Shown here in pieces: positions 1 to 7,711 of a stretch of DNA of 25,597 nt. Location of the stretch: NCBI GenBank assembly GCA_937951695.1, contig CALFBL010000401.1, positions 1 to 25,597 of the forward strand, read 5' to 3'. The notes beneath the pieces are model-generated. The model saw nothing but the letters and a program-made list of their open reading frames with translations. It ran no database searches and had not been told where the DNA came from. Source of the stretch: an uncultured Granulosicoccaceae bacterium (GTDB lineage: Bacteria > Pseudomonadota > Gammaproteobacteria > Granulosicoccales > Granulosicoccaceae). The number at the start of each line of letters is the position of its first letter. Within the stretch, counting starts at the first letter, position 1. Made by a program: the position numbers and the translations under genes.

Positions 1-1
1 C

Positions 2-1405
2 AGCGAAGAGTTTGTTCCGGCTTACTATGAAGATACCGATATAGCCTTCAAAGTGCGTGATGCTGGTTATCGCACCATGTACTGCCCGCATTCAACCGTG
101 GTTCACTTCGAAGGCATGAGCAATGGTCGGGATACCAACGTAGGTGTCAAGCGATTTCAAAGCGTCAATGCTCCTACGTTTCGGCGCAAGTGGCGCCGTG
201 CATACAGGAACAACGGAAAGCAGGGCGTGTCCCTGCAAACCGAGATGGATCGCAACGTAGATTTTAGAGCGCTGGTGATTGATTACACCACCCCCCAACC
301 TAACATCGATGCTGGCAGCTATGCAGCTGTTCAGGAAATCCGATTGTTACAGGAGTTGGGTTGTAAAGTTACGTTCGCACCTAACAACATGGCGCACATG
401 GGGGTGCACACAGAAAATCTGCAGAAGATGGGTGTCGAATGTGTGCATGCACCGTTCTATCACTGCGCGGGTGATTTCCTGCAAGATCGAGGCGAAGAGT
501 TTGATATCGTCTATATCACTCGGTACGACATTGCAGAAGCAGTCATTGATAGTGTGAGAGCCTTCAGTCACGCAAAAATTTTGTTCAACAACGCTGATCT
601 TCACTTTCTGAGAGAAATGCGTGCGGTGACTACGTCTGGAAGCGGTGACTATTCTGGTCCACTCAATACCCGCGATCGAGAACTCGAGATTATGCGTAGT
701 GTGGACGCTGTGCTCTCTTACAACGAGGTTGAACACACCGTCATCGCGTCTCACAATTTTGATCAGGGCAGTATATTCAAATGTCCGTGGGTACTTGAAA
801 ACCGTCGTTCGACCGTGGTGTTCGAAGAGCGTAAGGATATCGCATTTCTAGGTGGTTTTAATCACGTTCCCAACCGCGAAGCGGTGATACACTTTGTGGA
901 AATTGTAATGCCGTTACTGCGCGCCCAGATGCCGGACATCAAGTTCCGTGTTTACGGCAGCAACGTGCCGACCGAAATCGAAATGCTGGCCTGTGATGAT
1001 GTCATCATTGAAGGTTTTGTTGAAAACCTGAGCGATATATTTGACAGCTGTCGAGTGTTTGTAGCGCCGTTGCTCTCTGGTGCTGGAGTCAAAGGGAAGG
1101 TGCTAGAAGCGATCGCTCACGGCGTCCCGAGCGTGTTGTCTCCGGTAGCCGCCGAGGCGACAGGGTTGGTCCACGAGTTCAACACGTTCATTGCGGATAC
1201 GCCGGCTGAGTGGGTCGAGTCAATCATGGAATTGTATGAGTCAAAAGAGCGCTGGAATTCCTTTGCCGACCGGAGTAATGCCCTTGTGCACCTTAAGTAC
1301 GCCAAGCAGTTCGGGCTTGAACTTATGTCTGAGGTGTTTCAATATATCGAACTGGATCCGGAAGAGAATCGATCGCCACTTTTTAATGAAGCTGGGAGCC
1401 AATAG
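2..1405 (+). CDS. Two-domain glycosyltransferase (GT2-type end plus GT4-type domain), 5' truncated by the window edge
   Basis: The reading frame is open from base 2, so the gene starts before the window; a GTG at 53 is only an internal Val codon. The first residues contain YYEDTDIAFKVRDAGYR, then a HFEG motif and a KRFQ..N...F..KW stretch. This is the end of the GT2 domain in large rhamnosyltransferase-like enzymes. From about base 245 a second domain starts and ends in a GT4-like nucleotide-sugar-binding half: DIAFLGGFNHVPN, then GAGVKGKVLEAIAHGVPSVLS with the usual Gly-rich loop and the acidic residue of the E-x7-E region. The enzyme probably adds sugars to a cell-surface polysaccharide or O-antigen at the cytoplasmic membrane. 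The next gene starts three bases after the stop, so they are co-transcribed. Donor and acceptor sugars cannot be read from the sequence. Confidence 0.88.
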   Translation, partial: SEEFVPAYYEDTDIAFKVRDAGYRTMYCPHSTVVHFEGMSNGRDTNVGVKRFQSVNAPTFRRKWRRAYRNNGKQGVSLQTEMDRNVDFRALVIDYTTPQPNIDAGSYAAVQEIRLLQELGCKVTFAPNNMAHMGVHTENLQKMGVECVHAPFYHCAGDFLQDRGEEFDIVYITRYDIAEAVIDSVRAFSHAKILFNNADLHFLREMRAVTTSGSGDYSGPLNTRDRELEIMRSVDAVLSYNEVEHTVIASHNFDQGSIFKCPWVLENRRSTVVFEERKDIAFLGGFNHVPNREAVIHFVEIVMPLLRAQMPDIKFRVYGSNVPTEIEMLACDDVIIEGFVENLSDIFDSCRVFVAPLLSGAGVKGKVLEAIAHGVPSVLSPVAAEATGLVHEFNTFIADTPAEWVESIMELYESKERWNSFADRSNALVHLKYAKQFGLELMSEVFQYIELDPEENRSPLFNEAGSQ

Positions 1406-1407
1406 TA

Positions 1408-2187
1408 ATGCGTGATGTTCTGGTTCACTATCATCTGTTCAAGAACGCTGGTAGTTCAATCGACAAGTGCCTCGAAAAATCATTCGCTGATCGTTGGCAC
1501 GCCTTTGATCCAGAAAGCAGAAACGGTATCTATACCGCCAATGAGTTGCGAGCCATCATCGATGCGCAGCCGCAAGCAACGGCGTTTTCGTCACATTGCA
1601 TCGTGCCGCCGATTCCTCGCGATGAGTCGCTGAGGATACATCCCATAGTGGTACTTAGAGAGCCGATATCGCGTGTCTACTCTGCGTACACTTTTGAATG
1701 GAAAAAACAAATGGGGCTGGACAAACCAAAAGGATCTCTGGCGGAATACATCAACATGAGATTTGATAAGCCGCGCGGGAATGCAATCGAAGAATTTCAG
1801 GTCATCCGGTTGAGCTGTGTTGATCCTGACGCAGTCAGGGTTCCGGTCTCCACCCCCGATGAAACGATGTTCAACAATGCCTGTCGATTCATCGATCAGT
1901 TGCCAGCCTTTGGTCTGGTCGAGGCATTCACAGAGTCCGTGGACTGGTTGCAGGCAGCCTATGAAGATAAATTCCCCGGTCTGGATTTGAAACCGGTGGC
2001 TGTGAATGTCACTGACGCTAAGACGAGCACTCTGGCTGAGAAGCACGACCGGATTCGAAACGAGATCGGGAACGAACTGTTTAGCGATCTGGTGTCGAGA
2101 AATCGCCTGGATACTCGGCTGTATCGGTACGCTGTCAAGCGCTTCCGAAAGCGAAACGCTCTTGAGTCATTGGCAAAAGCATCTTGA
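1408..2187 (+). CDS. Sulfotransferase family protein
   Basis: This 259-aa protein has both PAPS-binding signatures of sulfotransferases. The N-terminal 5'-phosphosulfate loop is FKNAGSS (residues 11-17), preceded by a hydrophobic strand and HYHL. The 3'-phosphate-binding region is LREPISRVYSAY (residues 83-94). The family transfers sulfate from PAPS to a hydroxyl group, here probably on a glycan, because the gene sits between two glycosyltransferase genes. A GGGAG Shine-Dalgarno-like sequence lies inside the end of the upstream gene, about 9 bases before the ATG. There is no signal peptide or membrane segment, so it should act in the cytoplasm. The length is typical of the short bacterial sulfotransferase group. 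The exact substrate is unknown; sulfated exopolysaccharide is an inference from context. Confidence 0.85.
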   Translation: MRDVLVHYHLFKNAGSSIDKCLEKSFADRWHAFDPESRNGIYTANELRAIIDAQPQATAFSSHCIVPPIPRDESLRIHPIVVLREPISRVYSAYTFEWKKQMGLDKPKGSLAEYINMRFDKPRGNAIEEFQVIRLSCVDPDAVRVPVSTPDETMFNNACRFIDQLPAFGLVEAFTESVDWLQAAYEDKFPGLDLKPVAVNVTDAKTSTLAEKHDRIRNEIGNELFSDLVSRNRLDTRLYRYAVKRFRKRNALESLAKAS

Positions 2188-2241
2188 TTTTGCAGTTGAT
2201 GCGAAGGGCAACTGTGGGCGTATTGGTCAAAGGGGGTTGAT

Positions 2242-3549
2242 ATGATGACGGATGACTATTTGAACCGTTTCCTCGAGAGCACTGAGTCCTACATCCAGTC
2301 TGGCGGTAAGCAGCCAATCGATTCGACCGTGCGGGATTTTTTCGTATCTGAACCATTTAGCTGGAAAGCGTTTCACGCCCTTGGTACAGTGCTGGAGTCA
2401 GAAGGGGACATCACAGCCGCCAGAGAATGTTACAAGGGCGTGCTCGTGGATCGTGTGCAGAAACGCTTCTTCAATGAAGATATTCACGAACTGACCAACA
2501 CAAGTTTCCACGGTACCCGTGTCGAGGCTCACCCGATAAGTCAGGTGACGCCTGTCAGTCCATCAATCGCCACCACGTTTCAGCTGCGTGACTATTGCAC
2601 ACGGACTCTGGCTGCCAAGCCAACGTATGTGCATCAATTCTCGAACGTAAATCTGTGGTTCGACGGTTTCAATACCGCCGTGTTCAGTCAGCAAGGTGAT
2701 GTAGACGCCGCATCCTTGGTTGGCAACCTAGCTCCGGTGCTGCATGCAGCGCGCTCAGTCGAAGCCAATCACGTCAAAGGTCTGCTGGTCCATATGGGTG
2801 GGCCAGGAACACACAATTTCTTTCATTGGATGGTCGATGTGCTGCCTAAGCTGGGTGTGTTGGACAAGGCCGGTGTGCTTAGAGACAAAAATACCCGTTA
2901 TCTTTTTTCCGGCTTTTCCCAAACCTTTCATATCGAGACGCTGGCTCAATTTGGCATTGATGCATCACAGATCTATCTTGCGAACCATCTTGGTCGTCAC
3001 ATCAGCGCTGAGCGTCTGGTCATTCCCGTTTTGGAGAACACGATGGGTTTGACGATGGGCGGCTGGTTGCCGGAGTATCTGCGCCAGCAGTTCGGGATTA
3101 ATCCGGCGGTATCCAGACACCGGAAAATACTCGTTTCACGCGATGCGGCGCGATCGCACGGCCGGGGCATTACTAATCTTGCTCAGTTCAACCAGTATTT
3201 CATTGAGCGTGGGTACGAGCCCTTGTTGCCGGAAAAGTACTCGGTGGCTGAGCAAGCAAAGTTTTTCTCCGAAGCCACCCACGTGGCAGGGCCTCACGGT
3301 GCCGGTCTGACCAACTTAAGCTTTTGTTTGCCAGGTACCAAGGTCTATGAATTCTATGGGGACCATCTGGCACCGTGTTATTGGGCTTTGAGTGAATTGT
3401 CGGGGCTTGACTACCTGAATCACGACAATTCCAGCGTTGACCTTGAAAACACCTCCGCTTTAGAGCGAACCAGAACCGTGAATGCGCGGCGCTCAAGCAG
3501 CTTTTCGGTGGATCTGTCGACCATTGATGCTGATCATGTCGAAGGTTAA
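2242..3549 (+). CDS. Glycosyltransferase family 61 (DUF563-like) protein
   Basis: This 435-aa protein has a short helical N-terminus resembling a tetratricopeptide unit (residues 36-70, including an ALGTVLESEGDITAARECYK-type helix pair). It continues into a GT61 catalytic region. Recognisable GT61/EOGT-like signatures are HNFFHW (191-196) followed by the DVLPKL helix, RKILVSRD (294-301), and GPHGAGLTN (350-358) followed by LPGTKVYEF. The family transfers sugars such as xylose or GlcNAc; the donor here is unknown. A strong GGGGG ribosome site precedes two consecutive ATG codons at 2242 and 2245. The gap after the sulfotransferase gene is 54 bases with no terminator, so these genes form one operon. 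An intrinsic terminator follows immediately. Confidence 0.85.
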   Translation: MMTDDYLNRFLESTESYIQSGGKQPIDSTVRDFFVSEPFSWKAFHALGTVLESEGDITAARECYKGVLVDRVQKRFFNEDIHELTNTSFHGTRVEAHPISQVTPVSPSIATTFQLRDYCTRTLAAKPTYVHQFSNVNLWFDGFNTAVFSQQGDVDAASLVGNLAPVLHAARSVEANHVKGLLVHMGGPGTHNFFHWMVDVLPKLGVLDKAGVLRDKNTRYLFSGFSQTFHIETLAQFGIDASQIYLANHLGRHISAERLVIPVLENTMGLTMGGWLPEYLRQQFGINPAVSRHRKILVSRDAARSHGRGITNLAQFNQYFIERGYEPLLPEKYSVAEQAKFFSEATHVAGPHGAGLTNLSFCLPGTKVYEFYGDHLAPCYWALSELSGLDYLNHDNSSVDLENTSALERTRTVNARRSSSFSVDLSTIDADHVEG

Positions 3550-3568
3550 CGGCTGATTGCCTTTCATT

Positions 3569-3600
3569 AAAAAAACGCCCTCTATCAGGGCGTTTTTTTT
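3569..3600 (+). terminator. Rho-independent terminator of the glycan gene cluster
   Basis: A perfect CGCCCT/AGGGCG stem (3576-3581 with 3587-3592) has a 5-base loop. An A-run precedes it and eight T follow, so the stem extends with A-T pairs and would work in both directions. It lies 20 bases after the GT61 stop codon and next to the end of the minus-strand speD relic. Confidence 0.93.
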
Positions 3601-3607
3601 CCGATAT

Positions 3608-4047
3608 TCACAGCTCTTGCTTAATATCCTCGGCCGGATAGCGCAGACCTCGGTTTTGAATGTAGGTGTCCGCATCGCTAATGCCAAACGCCTTTATTAA
3701 TCGTCTACAGATACTGTCTGTGTCAATATCGTTCTGGCAGGTATACAGATCTATCGTCACGAAGCCTCGAGCAGGAAAAGTGTGGAAGCTGATATGGCTT
3801 TCAGCAATCATTACGAAACCAGATAACCCTCCTGGGTCTTTTTAAAGTTTGGCCCTACAGCGACTACTTCTGGCCCGGCGATAATATGCATTCCTAGTTC
3901 AGCCGAAAGCGTTGAGAGCAATGCCTTCAATGCCGCCACATTGTTCATCGCTTCCGCATCAGCCATGTAACCTTCAATCATTAGATGCACACCGAATGGA
4001 ATTCATTCAAATGTTCGATCCGCCTCGGCGACTGACAAATTATTCAT
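3608..4047 (-). pseudogene. speD: S-adenosylmethionine decarboxylase (SpeD-like) pseudogene
   Basis: The intact enzyme decarboxylates S-adenosylmethionine to supply aminopropyl groups for spermidine and cleaves itself at a Glu-Ser bond to make its pyruvoyl cofactor. Read from ATG 4047 (GGGGAAG ribosome site just upstream), the frame gives MNNLSVAEADRTFE, then an in-frame TGA (4003-4005), then resumes in the same frame with IPFGVHLMIEGYMADAEAM through to GPEVVAVGPNFKK. A frameshift at the AAAAA run near 3840-3845 is needed to reach DPGGLSGFVMIAESHISFHT and on to the stop at 3608. The second part keeps the self-cleavage site ESH and the HTFPARGF stretch. The total length of about 146 codons fits the short bacterial SpeD class. 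With one nonsense codon (probably TGG to TGA) and one frameshift, it should be inactive. The fragment 3608-3811 alone would lack half of the fold. Confidence 0.8.
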
Positions 4048-4262
4048 GAGCTTCCCCTAGATTTACCCCCGCACCGACTGGGAAAAAATGATCAAACGCC
4101 CAATAGAAAATCAACCCATAGGCCACACATGCGACAGCAGTTCTATATCCAGTAACACAGCCTCAAGCAAGCTCAGGTCAGACACATAGAGCACCAAAGG
4201 AACACAGATCACGATACTGGATGCCTCCAGACTAAAGATGTGCAATGCGATTTCAACAAACC
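4040..4262 (-). pseudogene. PACE-type (chlorhexidine efflux) transporter remnant, second half
   Basis: Reading the minus strand from about 4262 gives FVEIALHIFSLEASS, a hydrophobic helix and LSLLEAVLLDI. After a frameshift near 4145-4155 it continues with VAYGLIFYWAFDHFFPVGAG and stops at 4040. This resembles the second bacterial transmembrane-pair domain of PACE proteins: an H..FE.. start, a hydrophobic helix, an A-x-LLDIG turn, and a second helix ending in W-A-(F/Y)-D. The stop codon overlaps the ATG of the speD relic by 8 bases, so the two were once translationally coupled. No start codon and no clear first domain can be found further upstream, where stops are frequent. The family assignment rests on pattern memory and is moderately uncertain; the frameshifted state is clear. 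Confidence 0.5.
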
Positions 4263-4705
4263 ACTATCGAAGAGGCCGGGTTTACTGTGTTTTTAAGTCA
4301 CACCAGTAAAGTGTGCGAATTGTTGCGAGACATATTGCATCGAGATTCAGATCAGCAGATGGAACAAAATTCAAATACCGGCACAATAAAGCGTTGCCTA
4401 GAACCTATAAATCCCATCCAGAAGCATCACGTGCACGTGCGACTGAGCCCATGCGACGCGCTACGCCCGGACACGCTCGATTTGGATTTATAAAATACTG
4501 TGTTTGTATGATGTCACAAAATCCACACTCCAATAAGATCAATTTTATCGAACAAGGCATTGATGTTCGCTAGCAGCGATACGCAATAATCTTTCAAAGT
4601 GAGTAAGCGATCCCATCAAAATACGACGGGCAAATCCGACTGTGTCTATTCGATTGTGAATCTATTTAATTATCTTTTGGACTCGTCAATAAGTAGGAGA
4701 CAACC
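4263..4705. other. AT-rich stretch without recognisable genes
   Basis: No reading frame here has a ribosome site plus protein-like composition. Short frames (for example 4245-4493 and 4313-4573) have irregular composition and end in random-looking tails. The minus strand next to the PACE relic has frequent stops, so the missing first half of that gene may have decayed here beyond recognition. Confidence 0.5.
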
Positions 4706-5287
4706 ATGCGCGAATATTCAAGGACGAAACGTGCACTTTCTCACGCTCACGCTCACGCTCACGCTCACGTTCAATGGCTTGGTTTGGCTTACATCAATAC
4801 AGGCACCTCATCAATGGCAAAGATTTATGCGAGACTTCAACCTAATCAGATTCTATTGAGAGACAACGACATACTGGTGACGGAAGTTGGGTTCGTTACC
4901 CTGGCTGTGCATTCAACCCATGCGGTTAATTGCAATAATGAGGTTGTAGTGCCTGGTATTGACAGCGAAGGCACGCGGGGCTTTCTTGTTATGCGTGAGA
5001 ATGCGATTCCCTATCACAGTATGAGCGACTGTATTATGCAGGCGTGCAATGAATCCGACTGCGCACAACAACGAGCTCAGGCATTGGTAGCGGCCTTTGG
5101 AGACAAACACACCCTGCACGAGGCGGCCCGCAAAGCTCCGTGGTACAAGTGGGTCACTGAACAAGATTTGACAGCTTCGGGCTTGTGTGCCTGGGGTAGT
5201 GATTCCTTTTTGAAACGAATGCGCCTGCGCTTTCTTGCCCGACGCTTTGGATTGCCGCGGGTCTGCTTGAGGCTGGCGGGAACTTAG
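4706..5287 (+). CDS. Unrecognised 193-aa protein with an N-terminal His-Ala repeat
   Basis: I do not recognise this protein. The ATG has a good AGGAGA ribosome site 6-8 bases upstream, which supports real translation. Residues 12-20 are alternating His-Ala (HAHAHAHAH), encoded by five perfect CTCACG hexamers (4740-4769), which could bind metal. The middle (residues 35-95) looks like beta strands (NQILLRDNDILVTEVGFVTL, then NNEVVVPGID). The rest is helical with several Cys residues, and the C-terminus is basic (FLKRMRLRFLARRFGLPR). It has no signal peptide and no clear membrane segment. It stands alone between decayed genes and the monooxygenase operon. An internal ATG at 4815 (MAKIYARLQ) could be the start of an older, shorter form. 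It may also be a fragment of a larger gene. Confidence 0.5.
   Translation: MREYSRTKRALSHAHAHAHAHVQWLGLAYINTGTSSMAKIYARLQPNQILLRDNDILVTEVGFVTLAVHSTHAVNCNNEVVVPGIDSEGTRGFLVMRENAIPYHSMSDCIMQACNESDCAQQRAQALVAAFGDKHTLHEAARKAPWYKWVTEQDLTASGLCAWGSDSFLKRMRLRFLARRFGLPRVCLRLAGT
4740..4769 (+). repeat. Hexanucleotide microsatellite (CTCACG) x5
   Basis: Five perfect tandem CTCACG units code for alternating His-Ala near the N-terminus of the 193-aa ORF. Unit gain or loss would change the protein by two residues without shifting the frame. Confidence 0.95.
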
Positions 5288-5420
5288 GGTGACAGGGTCG
5301 TTGCTGCAAGCCTTCTACGCGGAAAACTAAATTGCTGATACTCAGTTAGCGGTGTTGCGGACAGCTACCCTATGTTCTCCGCTGCTGTAGCGTATCCAGC
5401 AAAAGCGTCTAGAAAGAAAG

Positions 5421-5449
5421 TTGATATATTGATATACAATTGTTATAGT
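5421..5449 (+). promoter_or_regulatory. Sigma70-like promoter with an embedded palindrome before the monooxygenase gene
   Basis: TTGATA (5421-5426) and TATAGT (5444-5449) are separated by 17 bases, an ideal sigma70 spacing. The spacer contains ATTGATATACAAT (5428-5440), a near-perfect inverted repeat of the TTG-TATA-CAA type known for GntR/FadR-type repressors. A repressor bound there would block RNA polymerase. No regulator gene lies in the window, so the regulator is an inference. The region from 5288 to 5420 upstream holds no gene that I can see. Confidence 0.6.
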
Positions 5450-5491
5450 CTGCCGGGTTGATGTATATGCCTTACAGCGGGGTGCTGCCAG

Positions 5492-6649
5492 TTGTCCATT
5501 GTTCCCATTCGTTCCAGCGATACAGATGCGGCCGAGGTGGCTTGGTTTGCACCCTTGTGTTCAGATGACTATCGCTATCTGGGTCAGCCTGAGGGGGAAT
5601 TACGCTCGTCCTGGAGTAACACCTCAAGCATCATTCAAGCCGCTGATAAGCTAGGCTATCGAAATATTTTGTGCCCATCGTCCTATCAGGTGGGTCAGGA
5701 CACATTGACTTTCGTAGCGGGCAATGCGCCACTAACCTCCCACATCAATATGCTCGCGGCAGTGCGTTGCGGTGAGATGCAGCCGATTATGCTTGCTCGT
5801 ACCCTTGCAACGCTTGACCACATGTTGCAAGGGCGATTGACGATCAATATTATTTCGTCAGATTTTCCAGGCCAGAAGGAAGAAAGCGCGTATCGCTATC
5901 AACGCTCACGCGAGGTCATTGAAATACTAAAACAGGCCTGGACTCAGGATGAGATCAACTATCAAGGAGAGATTTATCAGTTCGAAGGATTAACCACTGA
6001 TCCTGTTCGACCCTATCAGCAGAACGGTGGACCGCTACTGTATTTTGGCGGTTATTCGCCGCCGGCACTGGATCTGTGTGGCGAGCATTGTGATGTGTAT
6101 TTAATGTGGCCGGAAGCCCGGGATCAACTGGCTGAACGCATGAAAGCTGTCAATGCAAGTGCTGAAGTCCATGGTCGGGTAATCGACTATGGCTTGCGGG
6201 TTCACATGATCGTAAGAGACACCGAGAACGAAGCAAAACAATACGCTAGGGAACTGGTGAGTAAGCTTGACGATGACCAAGGGCGATTAATCCGAGAGCG
6301 CGCTTTGGATGCAACATCGCTAGGTGTATCGCATCAAGCTAAAAACCGCGAGCTAGCCGATCTGGAGGGGTATATAGAGCCTTGCTTGTGGACAGGTGTG
6401 GGGCGTGCTCGATCTGGTTGTGGGGCTGCCCTGGTTGGTTCGACCGACCAGGTGTTAACCGAAATTGAGAACTATAAGAAAATGGGGATGCGGGCGTTTA
6501 TCTTCTCTGGTTACCCACATCTTGATGAATGTGAATCCTTTGCGAAGCGGGTCTTGCCTGAGCTAAAAACCTGCTCAATGCCGCAACTGCAAGGTCGTGT
6601 TCCCGAGTCGGTGCCGCAAACACCTTTGGGTGTTGGTCAGCGTCGATAA
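5492..6649 (+). CDS. SsuD-like FMNH2-dependent (LLM family) monooxygenase
   Basis: This 385-aa luciferase-like monooxygenase is closely related in pattern to alkanesulfonate monooxygenase SsuD, which uses FMNH2 and O2 to release sulfite from sulfonates. Shared landmarks are AWFAPL near the N-terminus with a YLG..EG turn, LRVHMIVRD (residues 235-243, holding the Arg and His of SsuD's active site), LWTGVGRARSGCGAALVG (Arg307) and SGYPHLDE (Tyr341). The Cys found in SsuD after the GYxxxLxP strand is not conserved; the aligned stretch reads CPSSYQVGQD. The only in-frame start after the upstream stop at 5459 is TTG 5492, with a weak GGGGTG site. A broken flavin reductase gene and TRAP genes follow. 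The substrate is uncertain: a sulfonate is likely, but a related sulfur or carbon compound is possible. Confidence 0.85.
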   Translation: MSIVPIRSSDTDAAEVAWFAPLCSDDYRYLGQPEGELRSSWSNTSSIIQAADKLGYRNILCPSSYQVGQDTLTFVAGNAPLTSHINMLAAVRCGEMQPIMLARTLATLDHMLQGRLTINIISSDFPGQKEESAYRYQRSREVIEILKQAWTQDEINYQGEIYQFEGLTTDPVRPYQQNGGPLLYFGGYSPPALDLCGEHCDVYLMWPEARDQLAERMKAVNASAEVHGRVIDYGLRVHMIVRDTENEAKQYARELVSKLDDDQGRLIRERALDATSLGVSHQAKNRELADLEGYIEPCLWTGVGRARSGCGAALVGSTDQVLTEIENYKKMGMRAFIFSGYPHLDECESFAKRVLPELKTCSMPQLQGRVPESVPQTPLGVGQRR

Positions 6650-6670
6650 ATGCAGAAGGTCTAAAAAGCC

Positions 6671-7053
6671 GTGAATAAGACAGCGCACGCGCAGCAGTCT
6701 GTCATGTGGAACGCTCTCAGCGATAGGCGTCCATTGTCGATGCGTTGTATTTCGCCACACAAGTTCGGGCTGAAGAGCCGTTTGACGCGGCAGTGCAATT
6801 TGCGAAAAATCCACAAGGATCTGAGCGATCAGATTGGATTGTTGGTCAAGATAAGGTACCGTTGCCGGATTCTGCTACAGCCCGCTTTGAATGCAAGCAG
6901 GAAGTTCTGTACGATGGTGGGAATCACACGACTACCGTGGGTCGTATGTTTGCGGTTTTCACGGCGTTCTACCGCTCCGCTATTATTTCAACGGGTGAAT
7001 TTGGTACTTTTTTAGCTCGCGCAGGGAATACGTGTCTAGCAACTAGCCGCTAA
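6671..7053 (+). pseudogene. Flavin reductase (DIM6/NTAB-type) pseudogene, N-terminally deleted and frameshifted
   Basis: An intact enzyme would make FMNH2 for the monooxygenase encoded just upstream. In one frame (about 6701-6745) the sequence reads SVMWNALSDRR, similar to the VLWSL..R segment of flavin reductases. After a frameshift close to 6736-6745 it continues in another frame with DALYFATQVRAEE, SDWIVGQDKVPLPDSATARFECKQE, DGGNHTTTVGRMFAV and YRSAIISTGEFGTF. These match the FAV.VL, LP.L..A.A.FEC, GGDH.I..GRV and C-terminal Y..G.YG elements in order. The first 60 or so residues, including part of the FMN-binding barrel, are absent. Only 21 bases separate the monooxygenase stop from the first possible start at 6671. 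Composition matches the flanking operon genes, so it appears to be local decay rather than foreign DNA. Confidence 0.7.
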
Positions 7054-7105
7054 TGGCACGGGTAAATTGAGCGTAGTGGCAGTTCAACGCTATGGGGAGG
7101 AGAGA

Positions 7106-7711
7106 TTGAAAGTCTTTGCAACGCTAGTTGGTCTGTTGAGCAAGATCAACGAATTCATGTTGGCGGTCGGTCGACGATTGGGTGTGGTTGCAATGGTGCT
7201 GATGGTGCTTGTTATTTTGTTGCAAATCTTCTTTCGTTATGTGCTCAACGATGCCCTAGCTTGGCCAGAGGAGGCAGCTCGGGGGCTCATGATCTGGATG
7301 ATGGCCTTGGTGGTACCCACCGCTTACCGGCATGCAGGGTTTGTTTCCATTGAAATGCTTCCGGATTTGCTACCAGCGAAAATTCGTGCCGTATTGTTGT
7401 TTACTATTTTGCTATTGAGTTCAGCCGTTCTGGTTCTAATGCTTGATCAGGCTTGGGCACACTTCTCCGCTCCCTTGCTGTTTGACTCTTCCGGGCTTAA
7501 CCGTTTGTTGCAAGACAGCGGCATCAATGCTTTGTTGGGCACTGAGCTGCAATTTCGAACCGCCTACATATACTTGGCGATGAGCGTCATGCTGGTGGTG
7601 ATGCTGTTTGTGTCAACGGAGTTGATACTGCGTCAGATCGGCACATTTATATGGACGGATACAGTATTTCCAGCTCTGCCTAGACCTGCTTTTTTGGGGG
7701 GCGGGAAATAG
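7106..7711 (+). CDS. dctQ: TRAP transporter small permease (DctQ type)
   Basis: This four-helix membrane protein of 201 aa is the small subunit of a tripartite ATP-independent periplasmic transporter. The family signature is FFRYVLNDALAWPEEAAR (residues 42-59), directly followed by the WMMALVVPTAYRHAGFVSIE helix. I chose TTG 7106 because GGGGAGGAG stands 3-5 bases before it. The longer frame from TTG 7067 has no ribosome site and adds a polar tail. The loop between helices 3 and 4 (about residues 120-150) is longer than usual. The stop codon overlaps the GTG start of dctM by one base, giving translational coupling. Confidence 0.88.
   Translation: MKVFATLVGLLSKINEFMLAVGRRLGVVAMVLMVLVILLQIFFRYVLNDALAWPEEAARGLMIWMMALVVPTAYRHAGFVSIEMLPDLLPAKIRAVLLFTILLLSSAVLVLMLDQAWAHFSAPLLFDSSGLNRLLQDSGINALLGTELQFRTAYIYLAMSVMLVVMLFVSTELILRQIGTFIWTDTVFPALPRPAFLGGGK

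Noticed and set aside
3985..4047. TGA in the speD frame as selenocysteine or programmed readthrough
   Set aside because: No SpeD with selenocysteine is known to me, no SECIS-like hairpin is evident, and a separate frameshift is present, so decay is simpler.
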